From assembly GCA_019112875.1 (NCBI GenBank), contig DXIO01000091.1, positions 1 to 64,000 of the forward strand: a stretch of DNA of 64,000 bases. Direction: 5' to 3'. Positions 42,294-50,511 of this stretch are shown here, piece after piece. Position numbers and translations under genes: made by a program. The notes under the pieces were generated by a model. It did not search any database and was not told where the DNA came from. It saw only the letters and a list, made by a program, of their open reading frames with translations. The DNA is from Candidatus Aquabacterium excrementipullorum (GTDB taxonomy: Bacteria > Pseudomonadota > Gammaproteobacteria > Burkholderiales > Burkholderiaceae_C). The stretch's first letter is position 1; every line of letters begins with the position of its first letter.

Positions 42294-42306
42294 TGTCGAA
42301 ACGACA
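42294..42306. promoter_or_regulatory. Palindrome, candidate activator site
   Basis: TGTCGAAACGACA, perfect 5-bp arms with a 3-bp spacer, in the shared region between the hemerythrin and rpoN promoters and about 65 bp upstream of the hemerythrin promoter. An upstream activating site for the NtrC-type regulator encoded at 46919-48337 is possible. Confidence 0.35.
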
Positions 42307-42410
42307 AGTCGCGGCGGAAACCGGCAAACAGTCGATGGGGAACCGCACCGGCTGCGATGTAAGGGTTCGTGACGCCCGCTGGCAAGAAATTCAGGGTGTG
42401 CGGCGTTGTC

Positions 42411-42423
42411 CCTGTCGTACAGG
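42411..42423. promoter_or_regulatory. Second palindrome, candidate activator site
   Basis: CCTGTCGTACAGG, perfect 5-bp arms with a 3-bp spacer, about 95 bp upstream of the rpoN promoter. It shares CCTGTCG with the palindrome at 42294-42306, and its reverse complement shares CTGTACGA with the leader of the regulator gene (about 48352). Confidence 0.35.
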
Positions 42424-42517
42424 ACTGGTTCAGTCGCCATTGGCGGTCAACTCTGCCAGTTCGCTTGGCAAAAATGGAACCCGAGGCTGTCCAGACGATG
42501 TAGGCGTTGCGGCCAAA

Positions 42518-42532
42518 CGGCATGGATGTTGC
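42518..42532 (+). promoter_or_regulatory. Candidate sigma-54 promoter of rpoN (autoregulation)
   Basis: CGGCAT-GGATG-TTGC, two mismatches, GG/GC spacing exact, 39-53 bp before the rpoN start codon. Confidence 0.45.
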
Positions 42533-42570
42533 GCCTGCATGGCATTGGGTTCACAACACAGAGACAAGCC

Positions 42571-44067
42571 ATGCCGATTCAGCCGCCTGCCATTCGCCTC
42601 GAGCACCGCCAACACCAGACCCTGACGCCGCGACTTCAGCAAGCTGTGCGTCTGCTTCAACTCTCATCGCTGGACTTTGCCCAGGAAGTCCGCGATGTGC
42701 TGGGCAAGAACCCGTTCCTGGAACACGAGGAAACGGCCGATGAGCCCAGCGATGCCATGGCCAACCCCCTTCCCACGGCGGGCGATGCGCTCGCCTCGCA
42801 GGTGGCGCCCATCACCACGGATACAGCTGAAAGCCCCGGTGCCGCTGAAGCCCTGGCATCGAACAGTACCCTCTCGGACGGCGAAGGCGACTGGGACCCG
42901 AACCCCTGGGCAGGGGGCGTCGGATCCTCCACACCACGGGGCGGCAGCGAAGGCGAGGCAAGTGCCATCGATCTCATGGCCGCCGATGAAGGCTTGCGTC
43001 CCCAACTGCACCGCCAGATCAACACGCGCCCCTTGTCGGACCGGGACCGCGCGCTGGTGGGTTGCGTGATCGAATCGCTCGATGACGACGGCTACCTGCG
43101 CACGAGCCTGGGCGAGTTGATGGCGCTGTGCGAGATGGAGCCGCCGGTGGACATGGTGGAGATGAACATGGCCCTCAAGCTGGTGCAGTCACTGGAGCCC
43201 GCGGGGGTGGGCGCACGCAGCGTGGCCGAGTGCTTGACCTTGCAGCTGCCCGAGATCGAGGACGAACCCCTGCGGGAGTTGGCCCGTACCATCATCGGGC
43301 AGCACATGGACAAGCTGGCGCAGCACGACGTGGCCGGCCTGGCCCGCCGCCTGGACCGACCTCCCGCCGAGATCGAGGCCGTCTGCGACCGTATCCGTCA
43401 CCTGAACCCCCGGCCCGGTTGGCAACTGGGGGCCGTGGATGTGCGCTACATCACGCCCGACGTCATCGTTCGAAAGGTCAAGGGCCAATGGGTGGCGGTT
43501 CTCAATCCCGCCATCGTGCCCCGCGTGAAATTGAACCAGCGCTATGCAGAACTGTTCCGCAGGCACCGGGACAACCGCCATGCCGAACTGGCCGCCCACC
43601 TGCAGGAGGCGCGCTGGACGCTGCGCAATGTGGAGCAACGCTTCTCCACCATCCTGTCGGTGGCTCAGGCCATCCTTCAGCGCCAGAAGCAGTTCCTGGA
43701 ACATGGTCCACTGGCCATGAAGCCCATGGCGCTTCGGGAGATCGCCGAAGAAGTGGGGCTGCATGAATCCACTGTCTCGCGGGTCACGAACAACAAGTAC
43801 ATGGCTACGCCGGCCGGGGTATTCGAACTGAAGTACTTCTTCTCTCGGCCCATGCCCACGGCCAATGGCGGCGCCTGCTCGGCCACGGCCATCCGGGGCG
43901 TGATCAAGGACATGATCGACGCTGAAGACACGGTGAATCCCTTGTCGGATGCGGAGATCGCGCGGCGCCTGGTGCGACAAGGTCTGACGGTGGCGCGCCG
44001 CACCGTCACCAAGTACCGGCAACTCATGAAGATCGCTGCGGTGGAGCAGCGCCGACGCCTGGCTTGA
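42571..44067 (+). CDS. rpoN: RNA polymerase sigma-54 factor (probable paralogue)
   Basis: 498 residues. Region I is Gln/Leu-rich (IRLEHRQHQTLTPRLQQAVRLLQLSSLDFAQEV), region II is acidic and variable, and region III has the core-binding and DNA-binding parts: the HTH in ALREIAEEVGLHESTVSRVTNNKY and the RpoN box ARRTVTKYR near the C-terminus. The usual betaproteobacterial rpoN sits by lptB and hpf; here neither is present and the neighbours are stress genes, so I infer a second, dedicated copy. The start MPIQPPAI is 39 bp after a sigma-54-type element. It ends 29 bp from a convergent small gene. Confidence 0.92.
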   Translation: MPIQPPAIRLEHRQHQTLTPRLQQAVRLLQLSSLDFAQEVRDVLGKNPFLEHEETADEPSDAMANPLPTAGDALASQVAPITTDTAESPGAAEALASNSTLSDGEGDWDPNPWAGGVGSSTPRGGSEGEASAIDLMAADEGLRPQLHRQINTRPLSDRDRALVGCVIESLDDDGYLRTSLGELMALCEMEPPVDMVEMNMALKLVQSLEPAGVGARSVAECLTLQLPEIEDEPLRELARTIIGQHMDKLAQHDVAGLARRLDRPPAEIEAVCDRIRHLNPRPGWQLGAVDVRYITPDVIVRKVKGQWVAVLNPAIVPRVKLNQRYAELFRRHRDNRHAELAAHLQEARWTLRNVEQRFSTILSVAQAILQRQKQFLEHGPLAMKPMALREIAEEVGLHESTVSRVTNNKYMATPAGVFELKYFFSRPMPTANGGACSATAIRGVIKDMIDAEDTVNPLSDAEIARRLVRQGLTVARRTVTKYRQLMKIAAVEQRRRLA

Positions 44068-44096
44068 GGCGGTGAGGCGATGCCTCCCGTCCGTGA

Positions 44097-44486
44097 TTAC
44101 TGGCCTTTGGTGCGGTTATCCGATCGCTTGGAAGGGTCGGCGCGCGTTGGCGCGTCCGACGCCTCACCGCCATACCAGTAACCATGCCGGTGGCCCTGAA
44201 CCTCGCCATAGTCACCATAGGGGCCCTTCTCTCCAGGTACCACGCCCCCGTGCAAGCCAGCCTGGGTCTGTGCCCGCTCCCAGGCCTCATGTTCCAGGCG
44301 TTGCTTCGACGGCCCTTGATGGGAGGTGCCGGGCCCTTCTCCGTAAAGGCTGCCTTGCGAGCCGCCTGCCCCCCCGAAGCCGCCATGAGGGCCGCTTGGA
44401 TCGAACCCGCTGCCAGTCGACTCATCGTGCCCAGGTTGCTGCTTCGCGCGCGGTGCGCGCCCCTGATTCGAAGGCTGTTGCGTCAT
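44097..44486 (-). CDS. Small Gly/His-rich hydrophilic protein
   Basis: 129 residues, no signal peptide. It is rich in Gly, Ser, Gln and His (GPHGGFGGAGGSQGSLYGEG) and ends in charged residues; a middle part LEHEAWERAQTQAGLHGG is helical. No domain recognised. The composition resembles hydrophilin-like desiccation or stress proteins, but that is only compositional similarity. AAAGGA is before the chosen ATG; a sigma-54-like element is 47-62 bp upstream. Confidence 0.6.
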   Translation of the reverse strand: MTQQPSNQGRAPRAKQQPGHDESTGSGFDPSGPHGGFGGAGGSQGSLYGEGPGTSHQGPSKQRLEHEAWERAQTQAGLHGGVVPGEKGPYGDYGEVQGHRHGYWYGGEASDAPTRADPSKRSDNRTKGQ

Positions 44487-44532
44487 CTTGCGTCCTTTCA
44501 TTAAAGCCAGGGACAGAGTCCCGCACTTGCGC

Positions 44533-44548
44533 GGCAATCGCCGTACCC
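44533..44548 (-). promoter_or_regulatory. Candidate sigma-54 promoter of the Gly-rich protein gene
   Basis: Minus-strand GGGTAC-GGCGA-TTGCC, two mismatches to TGGCAC-N5-TTGC, spacing exact. A GGGAC-AGA-GTCCC palindrome lies at the expected transcription start. Confidence 0.5.
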
Positions 44549-44717
44549 AGTGCTTTCCCGCGTCGGCGTGGGGGGCGACATCCAATGCGGACGCCAGGCT
44601 GATGCTGGACAGCGCACCATGCGCGATGGAGACTTTCCAACCCGCCTTACACCGCGGCGCATTCACAGCCACGCGGCACATGCGCCGCGTACGCCTCATT
44701 CCTTTCAAGAAACCGCC

Positions 44718-44921
44718 ATGTGTGCGCATGCGCAAGCCCAAGAGATTCGCGACGCCAGCAGGTTCCCTGTGAAGCCCCACGACACGCCGCCATCCCAGCC
44801 GTGCAAACGGTCAGTGCTGGCCGCATTGTTGCGCGGCAGCCTGGCCTTTTTTGTGGCCTGGGTGCGCGTCGGCGCATTGACCTCCAGCGTGGCTGCGCCG
44901 CTGATGATTGGCGTGCAATGA
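44718..44921 (+). CDS. Possible 67-residue membrane peptide coupled to the kinase gene
   Basis: A short open frame starting MCAHAQAQEIRD and ending in a hydrophobic segment (LRGSLAFFVAWVRVGALTSS). Its TGA overlaps the kinase ATG (ATGA), the usual sign of translational coupling. No good Shine-Dalgarno is seen and no homologue is recognised, so it may be non-coding. The 230 bp between this frame and the gene at 44097-44486 contain the minus-strand promoter and nothing else that I can identify. Confidence 0.3.
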   Translation: MCAHAQAQEIRDASRFPVKPHDTPPSQPCKRSVLAALLRGSLAFFVAWVRVGALTSSVAAPLMIGVQ

Positions 44922-46891
44922 CGATGGCCGACGATGCGCCGCCCTCACGCCGCTGGTTAGCGCGCCTGGCACGCCGCCTGCGGCATGTCCGGCGGATCGA
45001 GATGCGTGGCGCGTCGCTGCGGCGCAAGGTGATGCTGGTGGTGTTGAGTACCACCGCACTGGCCCTGGTGCTGAGCGCCGCGGCTCTGCTGGTGTATGAG
45101 CTTCAGGCCTACCGCCAATCCCGCATCGCCGATCTTCAGACACAGGCCGACCTCATCGCCGGCGCCACCGCCCCTGCCCTGGACTTCAACGACAGGACCA
45201 CCGCGATGGAGAAGCTGCACATGCTGCGCTTGCGGCCACTGATCACGGCCGCCGTGCTGTACCGCGGCGACGGCACGGCGTTGGCATCCTATGCGCAGAC
45301 CGATGACGTGACACGTGATCTGCCGCGGCAGGTGCAGCCTGCCGGCCACGTCATTTCAGGCGGAAAGCTCGAACTCTTCCACCCGATTCGGCAAAACGGG
45401 AAGCAGATCGGCACCCTTTACCTTCGCACCGACTACGAGATCACGCATCGCCTCATCGATTACGTGTTGATCCTGCTGGCCGTGATGGGTGCAAGCCTCG
45501 TGGCAGCCGCCTTGATCATGGCCCGGCTGCAGCGCGCGTTGACCAATCCGATCCTGCAGGTCGCTCAGGTGGCGCGTGACGTGATGACGCGAGGAGACTT
45601 CACCCTGCGGGCGCCCAAGACGTCCGCCGACGAGGTGGGCGAACTGGTGGATGCCTTCAACCTCATGCTGGCCGAAGTGGGGGCCCGGACGGCGGCACTG
45701 GAACAGACCAACCAGCACCTCTCCGTGGAGATGGCCGAACGCCGACGCGCCGAGGAGGCCGTGCATGCAGCCGCTCGCAGGAAGGACGAGTTCCTGGCCA
45801 CGATGGCCCATGAACTGCGCAACCCGCTGGCCCCTCTGAGCAATGCCATCGAGATCCTGCGCCGCCTTGGGGACAGCGATCCGGCTCTGCGCCAAAGGGC
45901 CATGGACATCATGGGGCGCCAGCTTCGCCAATTGGTGCGGCTCATCGATGACCTGCTGGACGTGTCCCGGATCAACACGGGCAAGCTCATGCTGAGGACC
46001 GAGAGCATCGACCTGGTCCGCGTGCTGCAAGGGGCCCTGGAGGTGGCCACACCGCTGCTGGACAAGCGGCACCAGCATCTGCAGGTGCACCTGCCTACGG
46101 GGCCCGTGTATGTCGATGCCGATGCCACGCGCCTGGGGCAGGTGTTCGGCAACCTGCTCAACAACGCCGCCAAGTACACCGACGAGGGCGGCCATGTGAC
46201 GCTGTCGATGAGCGCTCAATCGGAGGGGGGTGTCGCGGTGAGCGTGGCCGACGACGGCATCGGCATCGCGCCGGAGATGCAATCAGCCATCTTCGACATG
46301 TTCATGCAGGTAGACCCGGCCCTGGACCGGGGCAAGGCGGGCCTGGGTGTGGGCCTGTCACTGGCGCGACAACTCGTGCTGCTGCACGGCGGCCGGCTGA
46401 GCGTGCACAGCGACGGCCTTGGCCAGGGCACAACCTTCACTGTCTGGCTGCCATCGGGTGCACCGCCGACACGCGAGCTGCCGCCGCCGATTTTGGCGCA
46501 GCCACCTCTGCGGCCGAAACTGAAGGTGCTCGTGGCCGATGACAATGTGGACTTCGCCCACAGCCTGTGCAGCCTGCTGGCCGCCATGGGCCATCAAGTG
46601 GACGTGAGCCACGATGGGCGCGGCGCCGTGGCGCAAGCGCTGGCCTCACCACCTGACATCGCTTTCCTGGACATCGGCATGCCGCAGTTCAATGGGCACG
46701 AAGTGGCGCTGCGTCTGCGGGCCGATCCCCGCACCAGCGCCTGCCGGCTGGTGGCCATCACCGGATGGAGCCAAGCCCATGACCGCCTTCGCAGCCAGGC
46801 CAGCGGCTTCGACCACCACCTCGTCAAGCCGGTGGACATGCTTCAGCTTCAACCCATCCTGGCCACCATCGGCACGCCTGGCGCGGCCTGA
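44918..46891 (+). CDS. Hybrid sensor histidine kinase (CHASE8-like sensor, HAMP, HisKA, HATPase, receiver)
   Basis: 657 residues. A first membrane helix (about 37-62), a periplasmic sensor of about 110 residues resembling CHASE8 (QADLIAGATAPALDFNDRTTAMEKL), a second helix (181-203), a HAMP linker, HisKA with phospho-His298 (ATMAHELRNPLAPLSN), an HATPase domain with N-box LLNNAAKY (Asn416) and G-box DDGIGI, and a C-terminal receiver with Asp541/542, phospho-acceptor Asp585 and Lys637. It is convergent with the sigma-54 activator gene (27 bp apart) and is the obvious partner, and also a candidate phosphodonor for the receiver of the ABC fusion protein. Confidence 0.92.
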   Translation: MTMADDAPPSRRWLARLARRLRHVRRIEMRGASLRRKVMLVVLSTTALALVLSAAALLVYELQAYRQSRIADLQTQADLIAGATAPALDFNDRTTAMEKLHMLRLRPLITAAVLYRGDGTALASYAQTDDVTRDLPRQVQPAGHVISGGKLELFHPIRQNGKQIGTLYLRTDYEITHRLIDYVLILLAVMGASLVAAALIMARLQRALTNPILQVAQVARDVMTRGDFTLRAPKTSADEVGELVDAFNLMLAEVGARTAALEQTNQHLSVEMAERRRAEEAVHAAARRKDEFLATMAHELRNPLAPLSNAIEILRRLGDSDPALRQRAMDIMGRQLRQLVRLIDDLLDVSRINTGKLMLRTESIDLVRVLQGALEVATPLLDKRHQHLQVHLPTGPVYVDADATRLGQVFGNLLNNAAKYTDEGGHVTLSMSAQSEGGVAVSVADDGIGIAPEMQSAIFDMFMQVDPALDRGKAGLGVGLSLARQLVLLHGGRLSVHSDGLGQGTTFTVWLPSGAPPTRELPPPILAQPPLRPKLKVLVADDNVDFAHSLCSLLAAMGHQVDVSHDGRGAVAQALASPPDIAFLDIGMPQFNGHEVALRLRADPRTSACRLVAITGWSQAHDRLRSQASGFDHHLVKPVDMLQLQPILATIGTPGAA

Positions 46892-46918
46892 GTGAAGCCG
46901 CGCCGGGCTTCACCGCCT

Positions 46919-48337
46919 TCAGTCCTGGTCCTGCGTAGACCCCAAGGCCTCGGCCGAGTTGGACAGATCGCCCTCACCTTCGTGCTGCGACGGCACGGTG
47001 GCGTACTCCTTGAGCCGGTTGTAGAGCGTCTTGAGGCTCACACCGAGGGTGGCGGCCGTGCGCTCCTTGTGACGGCCGCAGTGCTCCAGCGTGGCCAGCG
47101 TCACCAGCCGTTCGACCTCGGCCAACGGCGTGCCGACACGGATCTGCAGCACAGGCGCCCCGGTCATGGTTTGCATGGGCGTGTCGGTGGCGGGCAGGCA
47201 TTCGTCCACGATGATGGAATCGGGCGCCATCACGTAGGCGCGGTGGACGATGTTGCGCAGTTCGCGCACATTGCCAGGCCACCGGTAGTCGCCCAGGCGC
47301 TGCAGCGCCTGCGGGGCGAAGCGCTTGGCCTGGCCTTCGCGGCGCGAGATTTCATCCAGGAAATGCTCGGCGATCAGCGGCACGTCCTCGAGCCGATCAC
47401 GCAGCGGTGGCAAGTGGATGGGAAAGACGTTGAGGCGGTAGAGCAGGTCTTCGCGCAGCTTGCCCGCGCGCACGGCTTCCTGCGGTGACCGGTTCGTCGC
47501 AGCGATGATGCGCACATCGGTCTCCTGCACCTGCGTGGAGCCGACGCGCATGAAGGTGCCACTTTCGAGCACCCGCAGCAGCTTGACCTGCAGGTCCAGT
47601 GGCATCTCGGTGATCTCGTCGAGGAACAAGGTGCCGCCGCAGGCCCGCTCGAAGAAGCCCTGGTGCTGGCGGTCCGCCCCCGTGAAGCTGCCCTTCTCGT
47701 GGCCGAAGATCTCGCTTTCCATCAGGTGCGGCGAGATGGCACCGCAGTTCACCGCCAGGAAAGGACGGTTGCGCCGACGGCTGAGGTCGTGCACGGTGCT
47801 GGCGACCACCTCCTTGCCGCAGCCACTCTCACCAGTGATGAACACCGTGACGCCTGTGCCTGACACACGCAGCACCTGCTCGTAGACGCGTCGCATGGCG
47901 GCTGATCGCCCCCACAGCTGGCCGAAATGGCCTTCGCGCTCGAGGTTCTCCATCAGATCGCTGGCCTCGGCCTGCAAGGCCGAGGGCTTGATCACCCGCG
48001 AAAGAATGCCGCTGAGCTGCTTGACGTTGACCGGCTTGACCAGGTAGTCGGCCGCGCCCAGGCGCAAGGCCTGGATGGAGGTGTCGAGGCTGGCATGGCC
48101 TGTGATCAGCACGACCTCCGTGTTGCCCAGCGCTTTCGCGTCTTCCACCAACTGCATCCCGCTGCCATCGGGCAGCACCAGGTCCAGCAGGACCACATCC
48201 GGCTCTTGCAGGGCGAGTTGGCGTCGCGCATCGCGCAACGACCCGGCCGTCGCCACGGTGAAACCTTCTGTCGCGATCAGCGCGGCCATCATTTCAGCCG
48301 CGTCTGCTTCGTCATCAACCACCAATGCATGCGCCAT
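46919..48337 (-). CDS. Sigma-54-dependent response regulator (NtrC family)
   Basis: 472 residues. An N-terminal receiver with Asp8/9, phospho-acceptor Asp52 and Lys101; a AAA+ domain with Walker A GESGCGKE (169-176), sigma-54-contact loop GSFTGA (216-221, usually GAFTGA), Walker B LFLDEI (Asp240, Glu241) and YRWPGNVRELRN; and a Fis-type HTH (ERTAATLGVSLKTLYNRLKEY, 425-445). All parts needed to activate RNA polymerase with RpoN are present. A GTG three bases upstream is also possible; ATG at 48337 has AAAGG in front. Together with the kinase and rpoN it forms a complete local sigma-54 control unit. Confidence 0.93.
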   Translation of the reverse strand: MAHALVVDDEADAAEMMAALIATEGFTVATAGSLRDARRQLALQEPDVVLLDLVLPDGSGMQLVEDAKALGNTEVVLITGHASLDTSIQALRLGAADYLVKPVNVKQLSGILSRVIKPSALQAEASDLMENLEREGHFGQLWGRSAAMRRVYEQVLRVSGTGVTVFITGESGCGKEVVASTVHDLSRRRNRPFLAVNCGAISPHLMESEIFGHEKGSFTGADRQHQGFFERACGGTLFLDEITEMPLDLQVKLLRVLESGTFMRVGSTQVQETDVRIIAATNRSPQEAVRAGKLREDLLYRLNVFPIHLPPLRDRLEDVPLIAEHFLDEISRREGQAKRFAPQALQRLGDYRWPGNVRELRNIVHRAYVMAPDSIIVDECLPATDTPMQTMTGAPVLQIRVGTPLAEVERLVTLATLEHCGRHKERTAATLGVSLKTLYNRLKEYATVPSQHEGEGDLSNSAEALGSTQDQD

Positions 48338-48505
48338 CACTGACCTTTCTACTGTACGAACCTACGGCTCTCGTGCGGGGCGAAAAAGAAAGCCACCGCG
48401 AGCCACAGATCCGATCTTTACAGGTCAGCGCCGATGCCGCAGCCGCAGCCCCACCTTCAGTGAGGCCTTGAAAACGGTGCGCGCAAAGGGGTTTGCGAGA
48501 TGCTA

Positions 48506-48521
48506 GGCAAGCACCATTCCC
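48506..48521 (-). promoter_or_regulatory. Weak sigma-54-like element upstream of the regulator gene
   Basis: Minus-strand GGGAAT-GGTGC-TTGCC. Spacing is right, but there are several mismatches and about 170 bp to the start codon. The rest of the 202-bp gap (48338-48539) shows no gene. Confidence 0.25.
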
Positions 48522-48539
48522 ATGGCGCCTGCCGCCTGC

Positions 48540-48812
48540 TCATTGCAGTGTGATCGGCCCTGCAAAAGCCATGGGAGGCGGCATGTTCGGCGGTTCATGC
48601 ACGGGCACGGGATTTTCCGCGGGAGGCGGATCGTCGATCTCTGGTGGCGGCGGCTCGGGCTGAGGCAAGGGCTCTGGGGGTCTCGCCGGTTCAGGTATCG
48701 GGGGGCTGGGCGGCATGGGTGCCGGGGCTGGCCCCACGCTCAGCGCCTCGGCACTCCCCAGGAGCCATGGAGGCACTTTCACCTGCCGACATTCATTTGC
48801 AAATGGTTTCAT
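48540..48812 (-). CDS. Small proline-rich protein
   Basis: 90 residues. After a short start (MKPFANECRQVKVPPWLLG) it consists almost entirely of Pro/Glu/Ala repeats (PPSPPIPEPARPPEPLPQPE, PPPPEIDDPPPAENPVP), ending PPPMAFAGPITLQ. No signal peptide or domain. The composition is like the periplasm-spanning Pro/Glu linker of TonB, but it is not a TonB. Ribosome binding is weak. A poor sigma-54-like element (minus strand, 48901-48886, GGGACC-GTGGT-TTGCC) lies about 75-90 bp upstream. Could be a spurious frame in GC-rich DNA. Confidence 0.4.
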   Translation of the reverse strand: MKPFANECRQVKVPPWLLGSAEALSVGPAPAPMPPSPPIPEPARPPEPLPQPEPPPPEIDDPPPAENPVPVHEPPNMPPPMAFAGPITLQ

Positions 48813-49100
48813 ACGTCCATCCAGAAAAAAGGATTGCTGTGCTGTCCTGTCGCCACACGGCTTGAGGAAACGGTGTGCACTCACCGGGCAAACCACGGTC
48901 CCAGCCTCTCGATCGAGGCATGGCGATTGCCGTGAAGCGGCGCGCCGCAAAGCCGCGAAATGCACCGAGGCCTGGCCTCGATGCCATCACATCGGCAAAG
49001 CCTGGCCCTCCTTGTAAGGCTTACCGCTCGCCAAAAACAGCCTGCACCCACGCCGAGATGGCACGGCGGCTGACAGCGCATTTCCGTTGCGCTGACATGA

Positions 49101-49116
49101 AGGCACGGTGTTTGCC
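49101..49116 (+). promoter_or_regulatory. Candidate sigma-54 promoter of the glycosyltransferase/carbamoyltransferase operon
   Basis: AGGCAC-GGTGT-TTGCC, one mismatch from consensus, 65-80 bp before the first gene. The remainder of the 368-bp gap (48813-49180) shows no further gene. Confidence 0.65.
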
Positions 49117-49180
49117 CAAGGCTGACCCCACCAACACACATCGGATGCGGGCCCCAGCCGCTGTCCGCGAGGAAGCCTCC

Positions 49181-50488
49181 ATGAAACAGTTCCTGCGCAT
49201 CGCGCTGATCAGCGAGCACGCCTCGCCACTGGCCGTGGCCGGCGGTGTCGATGCCGGCGGCCAGAACGTCTATGTGGACCAGGTCGCGCGGTGCCTGGCC
49301 GAGGCCGGCCATCAGGTGGACGTGCTGACCCGCCGCGACGCCCGTGGCCTGCCTGCCGTGAGCAAGCCCCACCCCGGCGTGCGCGTGCTGCATGTGCGTG
49401 CCGGCCCTGCGCGCTTCGTGCCCAAGGAGGCACTGCTTGCGCACATGCCGCAGTTCCGACAGGAATGCGAACGGCTGCTGCAGCAAGGCCCGCTGCCCGA
49501 CATCGTGCACGCCAACTTCTTCATGTCGGGCCTGGTGGCGCATCAATTGCGCCAGGCACTGGACATTCCTTACGTGGTGACCTTCCATGCGCTGGGCCTT
49601 GTCCGTCGCATGCATCAGGCCCAGGCGGACGCTTTTCCTGACGAACGCATCGACATCGAGCGCATGCTGGCATGCGAGGCGGACGCTGTGATCGCCGAAT
49701 GCCCGCAGGATGAGGACGACTTGGCCCTGCTGTACGGCGCACCTGCGAGCCGTGTGCGACGCGTGCCCTGTGGCTTCGATGCCCAGGAGTTCGGCCCCAT
49801 GGACCGTCGACTGGCACGCACCCGGTTGGGCCTGGACCCCGATGAGTTCGTCATCCTGCAACTGGGCCGCATGGTGCCCCGCAAAGGGGTGGACAACGTG
49901 ATCCGCGCGCTGTCCTGGCTGCCGCGCGGCATGCGCGCACGCCTGCTGGTGGTCGGTGGCGACAGTCCCGAGCCGGATGAGCGCCTCACTCCCGAGATCG
50001 CGCGCCTGCGCCAGGTGGCACGTGAATGCGGCGTGGCCGACCAGGTCACCTTCGTCGGACACCGGCGCCGGCACCAGCTGCGCCCGTACTACGCCGCGGC
50101 CAATGTGTTCGCCACCACCCCCTGGTACGAACCGTTCGGCATCACCCCACTGGAGGCCATGGCCTGCGCCATCCCGGTGGTGGCCAGTGCCGTGGGAGGA
50201 CTCAAGCACACGGTGATGGACGGGGCCACGGGCTGCCTGGTGCCTGCGCACGAGCCGCAAGCCCTGGCCCATGCACTGGCCTACCTGCACGACCATCCGC
50301 AGGTCGCTGCGGCGATGGGGCGCGCCGGCCTGCACCGCGCCCGATCGCTGTTCACGTGGGAACGCGTGAGCGAGTTGCTGCAGGGCGTCTACCAGGAAGT
50401 GATCACGGCCCGGCAGGATGCCGCCGGGCTGCCCATCCCTGTGCCCGCTTGGCCACAGGCGCAACCGGCCAGCGTCATGGCCTTGTGA
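49181..50488 (+). CDS. Glycosyltransferase family 4/1 protein
   Basis: GT-B fold retaining glycosyltransferase of 435 residues. The N-terminal domain has ALISEHASPLAVAGGVDAGGQNVYVDQVAR, as in sucrose-phosphate-synthase- and MshA-like enzymes. The C-terminal domain has LQLGRMVPRKGVDNVIRAL and the nucleotide-sugar site WYEPFGITPLEAMACAIPVVASAVGGL (EPFGxxxxE). Cytosolic, no membrane segment. First gene of a six-gene operon with SDR, HAD phosphatase, carbamoyltransferase, GT2 and GT1 genes. GAGGAAG lies before the ATG. Confidence 0.9.
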   Translation: MKQFLRIALISEHASPLAVAGGVDAGGQNVYVDQVARCLAEAGHQVDVLTRRDARGLPAVSKPHPGVRVLHVRAGPARFVPKEALLAHMPQFRQECERLLQQGPLPDIVHANFFMSGLVAHQLRQALDIPYVVTFHALGLVRRMHQAQADAFPDERIDIERMLACEADAVIAECPQDEDDLALLYGAPASRVRRVPCGFDAQEFGPMDRRLARTRLGLDPDEFVILQLGRMVPRKGVDNVIRALSWLPRGMRARLLVVGGDSPEPDERLTPEIARLRQVARECGVADQVTFVGHRRRHQLRPYYAAANVFATTPWYEPFGITPLEAMACAIPVVASAVGGLKHTVMDGATGCLVPAHEPQALAHALAYLHDHPQVAAAMGRAGLHRARSLFTWERVSELLQGVYQEVITARQDAAGLPIPVPAWPQAQPASVMAL

Positions 50489-50511
50489 GCACCATGAAAA
50501 GGACATCTCCC

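Noticed and set aside
44818..44832. Sigma-54-like TGGCCG-CATTG-TTGC before the kinase gene
   Set aside because: The -24 box has two mismatches and lies inside a possible coding frame. Too weak on its own in GC-rich DNA.
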